Of a DNA stretch of 64,000 nucleotides, positions 44,951-54,564 are shown in pieces. Origin of the DNA: Nostoc edaphicum CCNP1411 (GTDB lineage Bacteria > Cyanobacteriota > Cyanobacteriia > Cyanobacteriales > Nostocaceae). The position numbers and the translations under genes were made by a program. Position 1 is the first letter of the stretch. Each line of letters opens with the position of its first letter. The stretch spans positions 1,674,001 through 1,738,000 of the forward strand of contig NZ_CP054698.1 of the NCBI RefSeq assembly GCF_014023275.1, given 5' to 3'. The notes under the pieces are model-generated. The model did no database searches and was not told where the DNA came from. It saw only the letters and a list, made by a program, of their open reading frames with translations.

Positions 44951-45472
44951 TTAATTTTTGACTATGGCAAACAATGTCTGGATATCAGTTAAGGGTAAGT
45001 GCCAGAGTAATTCTGGTTGCCAAGTATCTGGGTCAAAGTTAGAGTGACAACCGCGCTGGTATGCTTGCCAAAGTCTGTCCCAGGTAAATTTTTGTTGATA
45101 ATTTAAATTTTTATGGATAACTCGCAACAGTCCTAACCCCAGCAACAAGTTAGTTATGCTAAATTTGGTTCCTAATAAAAATGCTTGTACTTCTGCTTCA
45201 CCAATGAAGTCTGTACTATAGCCTGTGAGGACATGAACCCCGTCATGGAGTTGTTTACGGCGGCTACCTGTAGTGAAGGGTTTTAAATTATGTTCATTGA
45301 GGAAGTCTGCCCAAGTTCTGCCAAAAGTGCCAGTCGGAAGGACAGACAATTTCGCTATTTCCACAATTTGGGGAACATCTCGCCCCTGTGCTTCAGCAAT
45401 GCGATCGAGTAAATCTAAAACCTGTTGCAGACGAGGAGCGGGATTTGAGGAAGCGGCAAAGGATTGCATCAT
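44951..45472 (-). CDS. Coq4 family protein
   Basis: A 173-residue helical protein with the diagnostic Coq4 metal motif H-D-x-x-H-(11)-E in LHDGVHVLTGYSTDFIGEAE (within residues 76-95). In eukaryotes Coq4 takes part in ubiquinone biosynthesis. Cyanobacteria make plastoquinone instead, so the role here is unclear. The conserved zinc ligands argue for a catalytic function. TTG/ATG alternatives exist near 45472. The gene stands 69 bp from the Spy-like gene. Confidence 0.85.
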   Translation of the reverse strand: MMQSFAASSNPAPRLQQVLDLLDRIAEAQGRDVPQIVEIAKLSVLPTGTFGRTWADFLNEHNLKPFTTGSRRKQLHDGVHVLTGYSTDFIGEAEVQAFLLGTKFSITNLLLGLGLLRVIHKNLNYQQKFTWDRLWQAYQRGCHSNFDPDTWQPELLWHLPLTDIQTLFAIVKN

Positions 45473-45540
45473 AATCTATCTTGGGATGAGATGGGCGGCA
45501 CTGCCCACCCCAGATTTATTAACTATTTTTTGAAAGATAA

Positions 45541-46038
45541 TTATTGAGGATTGCCTTGTTGACGGCGGGAAGGAGCATTTTGACGGAATTGCTCTAGTTT
45601 TTGGCGCTGTTCTGGGGTGAAGACTGCTTGAATCTGTTGTTTTTCAGACTCGCGGATTTGTCGCATTTGGGTTTTCTGTGCTTCAGTCAGATTTAATTCA
45701 GCAAAACCACCCTTTCCTCGACGTTGACCGGGTTGCCGTTGACCTTGACCTGCTTGCCGTTGAGCCTGACGTGCTTGTTTCGCCGCCTCTAACTTAGCTT
45801 TTTGTTCTGGGGTCAAAACTGCTTCAAATTTGGTGCGGCTATCGCGGCGAATTGCCTGGATTTGGGTTTTTTGGGCATCTGTTAGACCCAATTCTTTCCA
45901 AGGGCCCCTTTCTTTTTGTGGAGTTTGTGCGAGTTGCAGGGATAAAGGAGAGGCTGTTTGGGCGTTAACAGCAAATGAGGTTGCAGTTAAAGTTAGAGCG
46001 ATCGCTCCAGCGACTAGCGATAATGCTTTGAGTTTCAT
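45541..46038 (-). CDS. Spy/CpxP-like LTxxQ periplasmic protein
   Basis: 165 residues. A signal peptide (cleavage near VNAQ) is followed by two LTxxQ-type units: LGLTDAQKTQI…VLTPEQKAKLE and LNLTEAQKTQM…VFTPEQRQKLE (quoted with gaps). They are separated by a Gln/Gly/Arg-rich linker of AGQGQRQPGQRR. Spy and CpxP are periplasmic helical chaperones linked to envelope stress. The duplicated unit may form one four-helix subunit. It is divergent from a NarL-type two-component pair, which could control it. Confidence 0.8.
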   Translation of the reverse strand: MKLKALSLVAGAIALTLTATSFAVNAQTASPLSLQLAQTPQKERGPWKELGLTDAQKTQIQAIRRDSRTKFEAVLTPEQKAKLEAAKQARQAQRQAGQGQRQPGQRRGKGGFAELNLTEAQKTQMRQIRESEKQQIQAVFTPEQRQKLEQFRQNAPSRRQQGNPQ

Positions 46039-46377
46039 TACTTTTCTTGTGGGTTTTTCCTGGTTGGATGCCACCATCATAAGAACTTATCTTCAGTAGT
46101 TACATGAGGAGAAAGTCATGGTTATACCCATGACTTTAGTCATGATTGAATTTTCACAAAGATGATTGACAATAAATAGTTAGGAGTTAGTAGTTAGGAA
46201 TAATGAAGATTTTGATTATGATTAATTTATTAAGTCATTATTTAGCTTATTAATTAATGGGTTTCACCTGTCAATTACTCTTAATTACTCATTCCGCGAA
46301 AAGCTAAAGTGGCTTCCGCTGCTGCTCAATTCTTCAGAACTTCTAACTTATAACTTATAACTGGAGCAAGGCGATTA
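46039..46377. other. Divergent promoter region, Spy-like / NarL-type pair
   Basis: A 339-bp AT-rich spacer between divergently transcribed genes. TAGGAGTTAGTAGTTAGGA-type repeats occur near 46180. GAGCAAGGCG precedes the kinase start. No operator could be defined. Confidence 0.4.
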
Positions 46378-47643
46378 ATGAGTCCTCCAATTCAAATTAA
46401 AAAACACCCTTTTCCGTCTCTACTTTATCTGGAGTGGACACTACTGGCAATTACTGCTTTGATAGCAGTTATACCACCTCCATTACGGCGTTCTCGTCCT
46501 AGACTTCCAGAACTATCAATTTGTGGTGTATTTCCAGACTTGTCAGTTTGTAGCATATTGCCAGAACTGTCAATTTATAGTCTGATTGTTTTTGCCTTAA
46601 TGGGCTTAAAATTACCCAGAAATAGCCAGAAAGCTAAGATATTTTACACAGTAATTGAAATTTTATTAATTTTAGTGATTGGGCTTTTTGGCGAGAGATT
46701 TGCACGCCTTTTCCCCTTTCTCTACATAATTTTAGTTACTCGTAGCTGTCTAATTTTCCAGTTGCCTGGGCGTTTATTCGTTACAGCTTTATCATTTACA
46801 TTATTTCTAGTTACAACACAACTAAAATACCAGCTATTCAGTTTTCAAGCATCACCCCAGGCGCAAGAACGATTTCGATTTCTGAGCTTGAATTGGTCGC
46901 TGGTATTTGGCTTAAGTTTAGTTTTTGTGTTGTTGATGATGAATGCAGTATTATCTGAACGGCACAGTCGAGAAAAGCTAGCGATCGCTAACGAAAAACT
47001 CCGTCAATATGCCCTAAGAATTGAAAATCAAGCTACCTTAGAAGAACGTAACCGTATTGCTCGTGAAATTCATGATTCATTAGGACACTCTCTAACTGCT
47101 TTAAATCTACAATTAGAGACTGCGTTAAAATTATGGCAATCTAACCCAGGGAAAGCTGAAACATTTCTGGCAACAGCAAAGGAATTAGGCTCAAAAGCAC
47201 TAAATGATGTCCGCCAATCTGTTTCTACTATGCGTTCTAATCCCTTACAAGAACAGTCTTTAGAGCGTGCGATCGCTAGCCTCTCAGAAAATTTTCATCG
47301 CTCTAATGGCATTTTACCAATTTATCAAATAAACATTGAATATTCTCTGCCGCCTGAAATCAATACTGCTATTTATCGGATTACTCAAGAATCTTTTACA
47401 AATATCTCTAAATATGCTTATGCGACTGAGGTTAGATTGGAACTCACTACGACAAGAGGAAGTTTACGATTGACAATTGAGGATAATGGTAGAGGTTTTG
47501 ATGTCAGACAAAATACTACTGGTTTTGGGCTTCATAGTATGCGCGATCGCACTTTAGCAATTGGAGGTGAGTTTAATATTAATAGCGCTCTTGGTTCTGG
47601 TTGCAAAATTACAGTTGATATTCCCTTAACGAGGTTGACATGA
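46378..47643 (+). CDS. NarL-family sensor histidine kinase
   Basis: A 421-residue membrane kinase. The N-terminal 200 residues hold about five or six membrane helices. A HisKA_3 dimerisation domain follows with phospho-accepting H232 in [10 protein letters not shown]. The HATPase has an N-box in [17 protein letters not shown], then EDNGRGFD and [10 protein letters not shown]. There is no periplasmic sensor domain, so the input is probably within the membrane. The stop overlaps the regulator start (ATGA at 47640-47643). Confidence 0.9.
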   Translation: MSPPIQIKKHPFPSLLYLEWTLLAITALIAVIPPPLRRSRPRLPELSICGVFPDLSVCSILPELSIYSLIVFALMGLKLPRNSQKAKIFYTVIEILLILVIGLFGERFARLFPFLYIILVTRSCLIFQLPGRLFVTALSFTLFLVTTQLKYQLFSFQASPQAQERFRFLSLNWSLVFGLSLVFVLLMMNAVLSERHSREKLAIANEKLRQYALRIENQATLEERNRIAREIHDSLGHSLTALNLQLETALKLWQSNPGKAETFLATAKELGSKALNDVRQSVSTMRSNPLQEQSLERAIASLSENFHRSNGILPIYQINIEYSLPPEINTAIYRITQESFTNISKYAYATEVRLELTTTRGSLRLTIEDNGRGFDVRQNTTGFGLHSMRDRTLAIGGEFNINSALGSGCKITVDIPLTRLT

Positions 47644-48305
47644 TGATTAAAGTGTTGCTGGTAGATGACCAAAGTTTAATTCGTCAAGGATTAAGAGCTT
47701 TATTAGAATTAGAAGCAGATTTAGAGATAGTGGGAGAAGCAGAAAATGGTGAACAGGCGATTAATTTGGTTGCAGAATTTCAGCCAGATGTAATATTACT
47801 AGATATCAGAATGCCGATTATGGATGGAGTTGCAGCCACGCGGGAGATTCAAAAACGTTTTGCCAAAACTAAAATTTTAGTACTGACGACTTTTGATGAT
47901 GATGAATATGTATCAGCCGCATTGCAAAATGGGGCAATGGGTTATTTATTGAAAGATACACCCTCAGAGGAATTAGCTGTTGCGATTCGTGCAGTTTACA
48001 AAGGATATACTCAATTAGGCCCAGGTATAGTTAAAAAGCTATTGACTCAGTTTTCTAATGGTACATCAACCCAGTCACCGCCTGTACCATCTAGTTTAGC
48101 TGAACTTACCCCTAGAGAAAAAGAAGTTTTGCGACTAATTGCTACAGGGGCTAGTAACCGAGAAATTGCTCAGGAACTCTACATTTCTGAGGGTACGGTA
48201 AAAAATCATGTTACGAATATTTTAAACAGATTAAATTTGCGCGATCGCACTCAAGCTGCAATTTGGGCAAATACCTATTTATCCTATTTGAATGAGCTAA
48301 GTTAA
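47640..48305 (+). CDS. NarL/FixJ-family response regulator
   Basis: A 221-residue regulator. The receiver has D9-D10, phospho-acceptor D55 (VILLDIRMP) and a late Lys in GYLLKD. A LuxR-type helix-turn-helix follows ([22 protein letters not shown], then [15 protein letters not shown]). It is the cognate partner of the kinase it overlaps. Targets may include the divergent Spy-like gene. Confidence 0.9.
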   Translation: MMIKVLLVDDQSLIRQGLRALLELEADLEIVGEAENGEQAINLVAEFQPDVILLDIRMPIMDGVAATREIQKRFAKTKILVLTTFDDDEYVSAALQNGAMGYLLKDTPSEELAVAIRAVYKGYTQLGPGIVKKLLTQFSNGTSTQSPPVPSSLAELTPREKEVLRLIATGASNREIAQELYISEGTVKNHVTNILNRLNLRDRTQAAIWANTYLSYLNELS

Positions 48306-48448
48306 ATAATTCGTAATTCGTAATTTATATAACTTTAGTGTGTGTTAACGCTTAAACTACAGCGTCATTTTGGGTTTTTCAGTGCGTTACAGAAGCCGTA
48401 ACAATACATTATCTTGTAATTGTTAATGTAAGTTATTTATTTGCAGAT

Positions 48449-48892
48449 TTATTTAAATAACTCCAAACATTCGTTTTTTAAAACTCCTTTTGTGACTTTG
48501 ATGTTCCTAAATGACTTAGCAATTACTTCTTCACAAGATATACTAATTTGTGATTGATTTACGCTAACTAAATCTTCAATTGAAGCACCATAGACAATTT
48601 CTGATAAACCACTCCAAATACAAGCTGTTGCACACATCGGACAAGGTTCGCCAGTTGTATATATCCTATAACCTTCTAAAGAGGGGTTTTTAAGTTTAGC
48701 TGTTAAACTACGAATAACGTTGATTTCCGCATGGGCTGATGGATCGTTGTCTCTCCTCACAGTATTATGAGCCACGGCAACAACTTCGTTATCTTTAACA
48801 ATCACTGCACCATAAGGCGCATCGCCTTCTTTTGCTTCTGCCAATGCTAAACGCATAAAATATTCTGGGTTCATATAAGCTGGGGTTAACAT
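48449..48892 (-). CDS. CMP/dCMP-type nucleoside deaminase (guanine deaminase-like)
   Basis: A 147-residue zinc deaminase. The active site is complete: HAE in PSAHAEINVI and PCxxC in GEPCPMCATACIW. Length and the C-terminal segment resemble bacterial guanine deaminases and related free-base or nucleoside deaminases more than tRNA adenosine deaminase TadA. The exact substrate cannot be told. It is convergent with the response regulator. ATG at 48892 or 48874 are both possible. Confidence 0.85.
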   Translation of the reverse strand: MLTPAYMNPEYFMRLALAEAKEGDAPYGAVIVKDNEVVAVAHNTVRRDNDPSAHAEINVIRSLTAKLKNPSLEGYRIYTTGEPCPMCATACIWSGLSEIVYGASIEDLVSVNQSQISISCEEVIAKSFRNIKVTKGVLKNECLELFK

Positions 48893-48962
48893 AAGGATAA
48901 TGGTTAATAATATCGTATTTCTAATGTTATAACTGGGAATTAAGATGTATTAATGGTCGAAT

Positions 48963-49745
48963 ATGTTACTGAGCAGACAAGAAACAGATTTTTACTTAAA
49001 AGACCTGGAAACACCAATAGGTAAAGCGATTAATTTAACACTTGCCTCTTTGGTGCTAATATCATCAGGAATTTTTGTGGTAGAAACATATAATATTCCT
49101 GATGATATGCGGTTTCAGTTAAATGTAGCTGATATTGCGATCGTCATCATCTTCGCAGTGGAATATTCACTCCGGCTGTGGAGTGCAGAAAACAAAATTA
49201 AGTATATTTTTAGCTTTTATTCGATTATTGACTTATTGGCGATTTTGCCATTTTTTCTCGGAATGGTAGATATCAGCTTTATCCGCCTACTCCGATGGTT
49301 TCGGATTTTACGATTAATCAGATTTATTGATCGGAAATTTTTATTCGCCAGTGTCAGCACCGAAGATGGAATGATTTTTGCGCGAATATTATTTACATTA
49401 TTTGCAATTGTTTTTATTTACTCTGGCTTAATTTATCAAGTCGAGCATCCAGTTAATCCTCAAAATTATGGTACATTTTTGGATGCATTCTATTTTTCTG
49501 TTGTCACAATGACAACTGTTGGATTTGGCGATGTTACTCCAATTTCGGAATTAGGGCGTTTGCTAACTGTATTAATGATTTTTACGGGAATTGCTCTGAT
49601 TCCTTGGCAAATAGGGGATTTAATTAAGCGAGTTGTAAAAACTGCTAATCAGGTAGAAACAGTTTGTTCAGGTTGTGGTTTGGCTTTTCATGATCTAGAT
49701 GCTGGTTTTTGTAAAAGGTGCGGGACTAAGTTACGTAATTCGTAA
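48963..49745 (+). CDS. Voltage-gated potassium channel with C-terminal zinc ribbon
   Basis: A 260-residue six-helix channel subunit. S4 has regularly spaced arginines (RLLRWFRILRLIRFIDRK). The pore loop has the K+ filter TTVGFGD at residues 184-190. After S6 there is a short linker and a four-Cys zinc ribbon (C235xxC238…C250xxC253, CSGCG and CKRCG). The zinc ribbon could mediate tetramer assembly or sense metal or redox state; that is inference. Channels of this class set membrane potential. It is followed by AATTCGTAATTCGTAA repeats. Confidence 0.9.
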   Translation: MLLSRQETDFYLKDLETPIGKAINLTLASLVLISSGIFVVETYNIPDDMRFQLNVADIAIVIIFAVEYSLRLWSAENKIKYIFSFYSIIDLLAILPFFLGMVDISFIRLLRWFRILRLIRFIDRKFLFASVSTEDGMIFARILFTLFAIVFIYSGLIYQVEHPVNPQNYGTFLDAFYFSVVTMTTVGFGDVTPISELGRLLTVLMIFTGIALIPWQIGDLIKRVVKTANQVETVCSGCGLAFHDLDAGFCKRCGTKLRNS

Positions 49746-49804
49746 TTCGTAATTCGTAATACTCGCTAAGGGCGAGAAGCAAGCTATGTAATTTGTAATT
49801 ACAA

Positions 49805-49851
49805 TTGCGTAAAAATTTTAGACATTTCAGATGGGTGGTTTATTTACGCAA
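49805..49851. repeat. TTGCGTAAA inverted repeat
   Basis: TTGCGTAAA (49805-49813) and TTTACGCAA (49843-49851) enclose GATGGGTGGTTTA, which is also the right-hand motif of the CTAGTACCGC repeat that follows. It is probably a deletion derivative of that family. Confidence 0.5.
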
Positions 49852-49859
49852 AACTAGTA

Positions 49860-49970
49860 CTAGTACCGCAAGGCGGAATTAAAAATTAAAAATTAAAAAT
49901 TAAAAATGAAGACAGCGTAAGGGTTTTGTTGATTGGGAATGGGTGGTTTATTTCCGCCGTGCTGTACTAG
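49860..49970. repeat. CTAGTACCGCAAGGCGGAA repeat (copy 2, 111 bp)
   Basis: Same ends and same orientation as 32044-32140. It has 14 extra bases, due to two further AATTAAA-type heptamers in the A/T tract. Otherwise almost identical. Confidence 0.8.
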
Positions 49971-50004
49971 TGGTCTGTCCAATTAGTTCTGAAGGGTTAT
50001 AAAA

Positions 50005-50061
50005 GTTTGTAGTAAGGACTTTAGTCCTGAATTTTTAAGCACTTAAGTGCTTACTACAAAC
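50005..50061. repeat. GTTTGTAGTAAG inverted repeat
   Basis: A perfect 12-bp inverted pair, GTTTGTAGTAAG (50005-50016) and CTTACTACAAAC (50050-50061), with an inner GGACTTTAGTCC and GCACTTAAGTGC palindrome. It lies immediately before the transposase remnant; whether it is that element's end or a separate repeat is unclear. Confidence 0.65.
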
Positions 50062-50073
50062 CTTGCAAAATTA

Positions 50074-51204
50074 ATGGGGTTCTATGCAGAAGTGTTGAAC
50101 GGTAAGAAAAATCCGATAAAAATAGCCCAAAATATGGTATTTTTGGGCGAAGGCTTAAACTATATTAGTTTGATTGTGATTATAAATTCATTTCCCAAAA
50201 TTGTCAAAGATATCTTGAAAAGCCTGCCAAAAAATGATTATCCAGTATTGAATAGTCGTCTATTCTTTGAGTGCTGGCTATCCTATGCTCTGGATAATAG
50301 CTTAACAAGTATGCGAGATTTATTTAAGAGATTAAACAATACAGGATTTGAGGTAGATATTTCTACTTTTTCTAAAGCAAATTTACATCGAAGCCAAAAA
50401 CAATTTCAAGGAATTTACCAAAAATTAAATGAATTAGTACAGAAGAAAATTCACAAAAAAATTACACGATAAATATGCTATTTGTCCTATTGATTCAACA
50501 ATTATTACCCTGACAAGTAAATTGTTATGGGTTTTGGGTCATCATCAAGTCAAACTTTTTAGTTCTTTGAATTTAGCTACAGGTAGCCCAGAAGATAACT
50601 TGATCAATTTTGGACATGATCATGATTATAAATTTGGTTCCAAGATGATGTCTAGTCTCCCAACTAATGCTGTAGGGGGTAATGGATAGAGGCTTTGCGG
50701 GATTAAAATTCATTCAAGAATTGGTACAAGAAAACAAATATTTTGTTTTGCGGATTAAAAAACAATTTCGTTACTAGAATTTGAGGATGCAACTGGATTA
50801 GTCAAAGTAGGTGCATCTGATGAGGCTATTGCCTATAGAGTCATTAATTTTTTGTGATTTAGAAACGAAAACTGAGTTCCGCTTAGTGACTAATTTACCA
50901 AAGTCGGGAGATGCAGCTGTTAATGATGATGAAATTAGGGATATTTATCGATTACGTTGGGGAGTTGAACTCTTGTGGAAGTTTTTTAAAGATGCACTTA
51001 AAACTTGACAAATTAATTACCAAAAACGTCAACGGTATCACCATACAAATTTACGTTAGTTTAATAGCTTATCTGATTTTACAGCTTTTATCTATTCCCG
51101 CACAATGGGGACATACACTATTAGATAAATTCCGCTATTTGCAATCTTGTATGTGTCAGAAAATCAGCTATGTTCATTGGTTTGAGGAGATGATGTTATG
51201 TTGA
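50074..51204 (+). pseudogene. Decayed IS4-type transposase
   Basis: Fragments in shifting frames together give a DDE transposase. The N-terminal part runs to 50472. A CPIDSTIITL segment holds the first Asp. DRGFAGLKFIQELVQ near 50685 holds the second Asp. YRLRWGVELLWKFFK near 50948 is the YREK signature (Y-2-R-3-E-6-K) with the catalytic Glu. At least four frameshifts separate them, each at or beside a homopolymer run (A7 near 50455, G5 near 50677, T6 near 50849, T6 near 50982). No terminal inverted repeats could be fixed. It cannot make an active enzyme. Confidence 0.8.
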
Positions 51205-51394
51205 CTAATTTAGCCTTTTTAGAGTTAGTGTAACTATCTATGTAAAGTTTTGTATCAGCATTCAACATTTCTGGGTTCTATGATATCCGCTAAAATACTG
51301 TAAATGAGCAACACAGCATTTTGCTCACATTTGCATCACATTTATTTATCATAATTTTGCTGATCAGCTAATAGTCAATTTTGGCGCAAACAAA

Positions 51395-54133
51395 ATGACA
51401 GCAACATCTGAAAAAATTATGCAGCCACGTGAATGGCACAATCTACCGGCACAGAAGGTAGCTCAACATTTAGACGCAAATTTAGAAACAGGTTTAACTT
51501 CAGATGAGGTGGTGAAACGGCAAGAACGTTTTGGTACTAATGAACTTAAGGGTAAACGTGGAACTAGCCCAGTATTAAGGTTTTTGTTGCAATTTAACCA
51601 GCCGTTATTGTACATTTTGCTGATTGCGGGTGCAATCAAAGCCTTAATCGGACAGTGGGTAAATGCTGGGGTAATTTGGGGTGTAACCCTAATTAACGCG
51701 ATTATTGGTTTTATTCAAGAATCGAAAGCCGAAAGTGCGATCGCAGCCTTAGCTTCTTCAGTACAAACCAATGCAACTATCCTTCGCAACGGCCAAAAGG
51801 TACAAGTTCCCTCAATGGAGTTAGTACCAGGGGATTTGGTACTACTGACTTCTGGCGATAAAGTACCAGCGGATTTGCGTTTGATCAAATCCCGAAATCT
51901 GCAAGTGAATGAATCAGCACTTACGGGTGAGTCAGTCGCTACGGAAAAAAATACACAACCATTGAATGCAGATACAGCCCTAGCTGAACGCCTCAATATG
52001 GCTTATGCTGGTAGCTTTGTCACCTTTGGTACTGGTAGTGGGATTGTGGTGGCCATTGGAGAAGCCACGGAAACCGGACGCATTTCCCAACTCATTGAGC
52101 AAGGAACGAGTCTGAAAACTCCCTTAACTCGAAAATTTGATAAATTTAGCCGCACCTTGCTGTACATCATTCTCGGCATCGCAGCGTTGACATTTGCAGT
52201 TGGGCTGGCATACGGCAATACCTGGGCAGAAATGTTTGAAGCGGCTGTTGCCTTTGCTGTGAGTGCGATTCCTGAAGGATTGCCAGCTGTAGTAACTGTG
52301 ACACTAGCAATCGGGGTTTCGCGGATGGCGCGGCGAAATGCGATCGTTCGGAAATTGCCAGCGGTGGAAACTCTTGGCGGTGCTACAGTTATCTGCTCTG
52401 ACAAAACTGGTACGCTAACCGAAAACCAGATGACTGTACAAGCAATTTATGTAGGCGGTGAACAATATACGGCTACTGGTACGGGATATGCACCTGAAGG
52501 AGAAATTTTATTAGATGAACAGCCAATAGATTGGCAGAATCTTCCAGCTTTAGCAGAATGTCTCAAAGCCGGTTTGTTATGCAATGACTCCTATCTAGAA
52601 CAAAAGGAAGGACAATGGCAGGTTTTTGGAGATCCGACAGAGGGAGCATTGATCGCCGTTGCTGATAAAGTTGGACTGAATCGCAATAACTTAGAAGCCC
52701 AAATGCCCAGGCTGGATGTCATCCCATTTGAATCTGAGTTTCAATATATGGCAACTTTGCATGAAGATGGGAGTAGAGAAAATTCTTCACGAGTTAAAAC
52801 TATTTACGTTAAAGGTTCGGTAGAGGCAATTCTGAAACGTTGTCAGCAGATGTTAAATGCTGAGGGAAACCTTACCCCTGTAAATGCAGAAACCATACAT
52901 CAAGAAGTTGATGTGATGGCGAATCTTGGGTTACGGGTGCTAGCTTTTGCGAATAAATCTGTATCCCATACTCAAGATTCACTCGATCATGCAGATATCG
53001 AAAAGGATTTGGTTTTCTTGGGATTGCAAGGGATGATTGATCCACCCAGAAGCGAGGCTATCAAGGCTGTAGAAGCCTGTCAAAATGCTGGGATTCAAGT
53101 CAAAATGATTACAGGCGATCATGCTGTAACTGCAAGAGCGATCGCTCAAAGTATGGGCTTCAATAAAAATGGTGAAGTTCTAGCTTTTACAGGCAATGAA
53201 CTGGCTCAAATGGATCAATCAGAACTGGCTACAGCGATAGAAGATGGGGCAGTATTTGCCCGTGTTGCTCCCGAACAGAAACTTCGCATTGTTGAAGCCC
53301 TCCAAGCTAAAGGAGAGGTTGTTGCCATGACTGGGGATGGTGTCAATGATGCACCAGCCCTAAAACAAGCAGATATTGGTATTGCAATGGGAGGTGCTGG
53401 TACAGAGGTAGCCAAAGAAGCCTCAGATATGATTTTGACTGATGATAACTTCGCCTCAATAGAAGCTGCTGTCGAGGAAGGGCGGACTGTTTATCGAAAT
53501 TTGCTCAAAGCGATCGCCTTCATTCTACCGGTTAATGGTGGCGAATCGATGACGATTTTGATTAGTGTTTTATTTGCCAGAGAATTGCCCATTTTATCTT
53601 TACAAGTTTTGTGGCTGAATATGGTTAATTCTATTGCCATGACAGTACCCTTAGCCTTTGAGCCAAAGTCTGAACGGGTAATGGAACAATCACCCCGCAG
53701 CCCCCGCGAACCGTTACTTTCTAAAAGTTTAGTCAAGCGGATTCTGACAGTTTCTCTCTTTAACTGGATTTTGATTTTTGGTGTATTTGAATGGATACGA
53801 CAAACTACAGGAAATATCGATTTAGCCCGAACAATGGCAATTCAGGCTTTAGTCGCCGGGAGAATTTTTTATCTTTTAAGTATTAGTCAATTAGGAATGG
53901 CTCTAGTTAATACGATTCGGGGAGTCAGGCAGACATTTAGTGATGCCTCAGCAATGGGAATTGGTATTGCTACTACAATAGTTTTGCAGATTATTTTTAG
54001 TCAGTGGAACTTAATGAATAGCTTATTTTCTACTGCGCCACTGAATTTAAATCAATGGTTAATTTGCTTCCTTATAGGATTGCCAATGATTGGAGTATCA
54101 ATTATAGTAAATCGTTTCGACCCTCTCAACTGA
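51395..54133 (+). CDS. P2-type cation-transporting ATPase
   Basis: A 912-residue P-type ATPase. It has an N-terminal cation-ATPase domain, the actuator TGES (ALTGESVATE), M4 motif AIPEGLPAVVT and phosphorylation site D336 (CSDKTGTLT). KGSVEAILKRC is the nucleotide-domain motif and TGDGVNDAPALKQADIGIAMG the hinge. The M6 segment reads LWLNMVNSIAMTVPLAFEP, lacking the Asp of the NLVTDG motif that binds Ca2+ in SERCA/PacL-type pumps. The ion may therefore not be Ca2+; Na+, K+ or H+ are alternatives. It is a complete, probably monocistronic gene in the cytoplasmic or thylakoid membrane. Confidence 0.9.
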   Translation: MTATSEKIMQPREWHNLPAQKVAQHLDANLETGLTSDEVVKRQERFGTNELKGKRGTSPVLRFLLQFNQPLLYILLIAGAIKALIGQWVNAGVIWGVTLINAIIGFIQESKAESAIAALASSVQTNATILRNGQKVQVPSMELVPGDLVLLTSGDKVPADLRLIKSRNLQVNESALTGESVATEKNTQPLNADTALAERLNMAYAGSFVTFGTGSGIVVAIGEATETGRISQLIEQGTSLKTPLTRKFDKFSRTLLYIILGIAALTFAVGLAYGNTWAEMFEAAVAFAVSAIPEGLPAVVTVTLAIGVSRMARRNAIVRKLPAVETLGGATVICSDKTGTLTENQMTVQAIYVGGEQYTATGTGYAPEGEILLDEQPIDWQNLPALAECLKAGLLCNDSYLEQKEGQWQVFGDPTEGALIAVADKVGLNRNNLEAQMPRLDVIPFESEFQYMATLHEDGSRENSSRVKTIYVKGSVEAILKRCQQMLNAEGNLTPVNAETIHQEVDVMANLGLRVLAFANKSVSHTQDSLDHADIEKDLVFLGLQGMIDPPRSEAIKAVEACQNAGIQVKMITGDHAVTARAIAQSMGFNKNGEVLAFTGNELAQMDQSELATAIEDGAVFARVAPEQKLRIVEALQAKGEVVAMTGDGVNDAPALKQADIGIAMGGAGTEVAKEASDMILTDDNFASIEAAVEEGRTVYRNLLKAIAFILPVNGGESMTILISVLFARELPILSLQVLWLNMVNSIAMTVPLAFEPKSERVMEQSPRSPREPLLSKSLVKRILTVSLFNWILIFGVFEWIRQTTGNIDLARTMAIQALVAGRIFYLLSISQLGMALVNTIRGVRQTFSDASAMGIGIATTIVLQIIFSQWNLMNSLFSTAPLNLNQWLICFLIGLPMIGVSIIVNRFDPLN

Positions 54134-54564
54134 TTTACAAGAGAAGGCAGGAGGCAGAAGGAAAGAGGCAGTGTGTCATATCATGTCCGGTTAAAGACTT
54201 ATCATTAAGGCAGCAGAAGGGGGGTGGAGAGTCACAGAGGAAGCCCGGATTTCTCACCACACCTCTCAAAGCCTGCTCTTGAGCAGGGGAGCAGGGGAGG
54301 AGTTTTTGGGTTTCTGCATAGATTCGGTAATCATAACTAAATTAACCGGACTTGATATCAGCCTTAACTTGACACCAATGGTAATACCATTTCACGAAGA
54401 ATCTGATACAAATGTAACCTCTGAAAGCTTTGCTGTATCTAAGTTTTTTAATTGCGTTAGCGGAGCGGGGCGTTAGCAAATCGTGAATTAGTATAAGATG
54501 TACACCCCACTAGAGTTATGTTTCATTCGGTTATACAAATTGAATATTTTTAGCTTAGAAGTCG
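54134..54564. other. Intergenic, repeat-rich, no gene
   Basis: Holds GGCAGGAGGCAGAAGG-type purine repeats (54146-54172), a GAGCAGGGGAGCAGGGGAGG tract near 54282 and a TTGCGTTAGCGGAGCGGGGCGTTAGCAA palindrome near 54452-54480. Open frames here are made of repeat sequence. Confidence 0.5.

Noticed and set aside
54055..54476. Two small ORFs after the P-type ATPase
   Set aside because: They consist of the ATPase tail in another frame plus repeat sequence.
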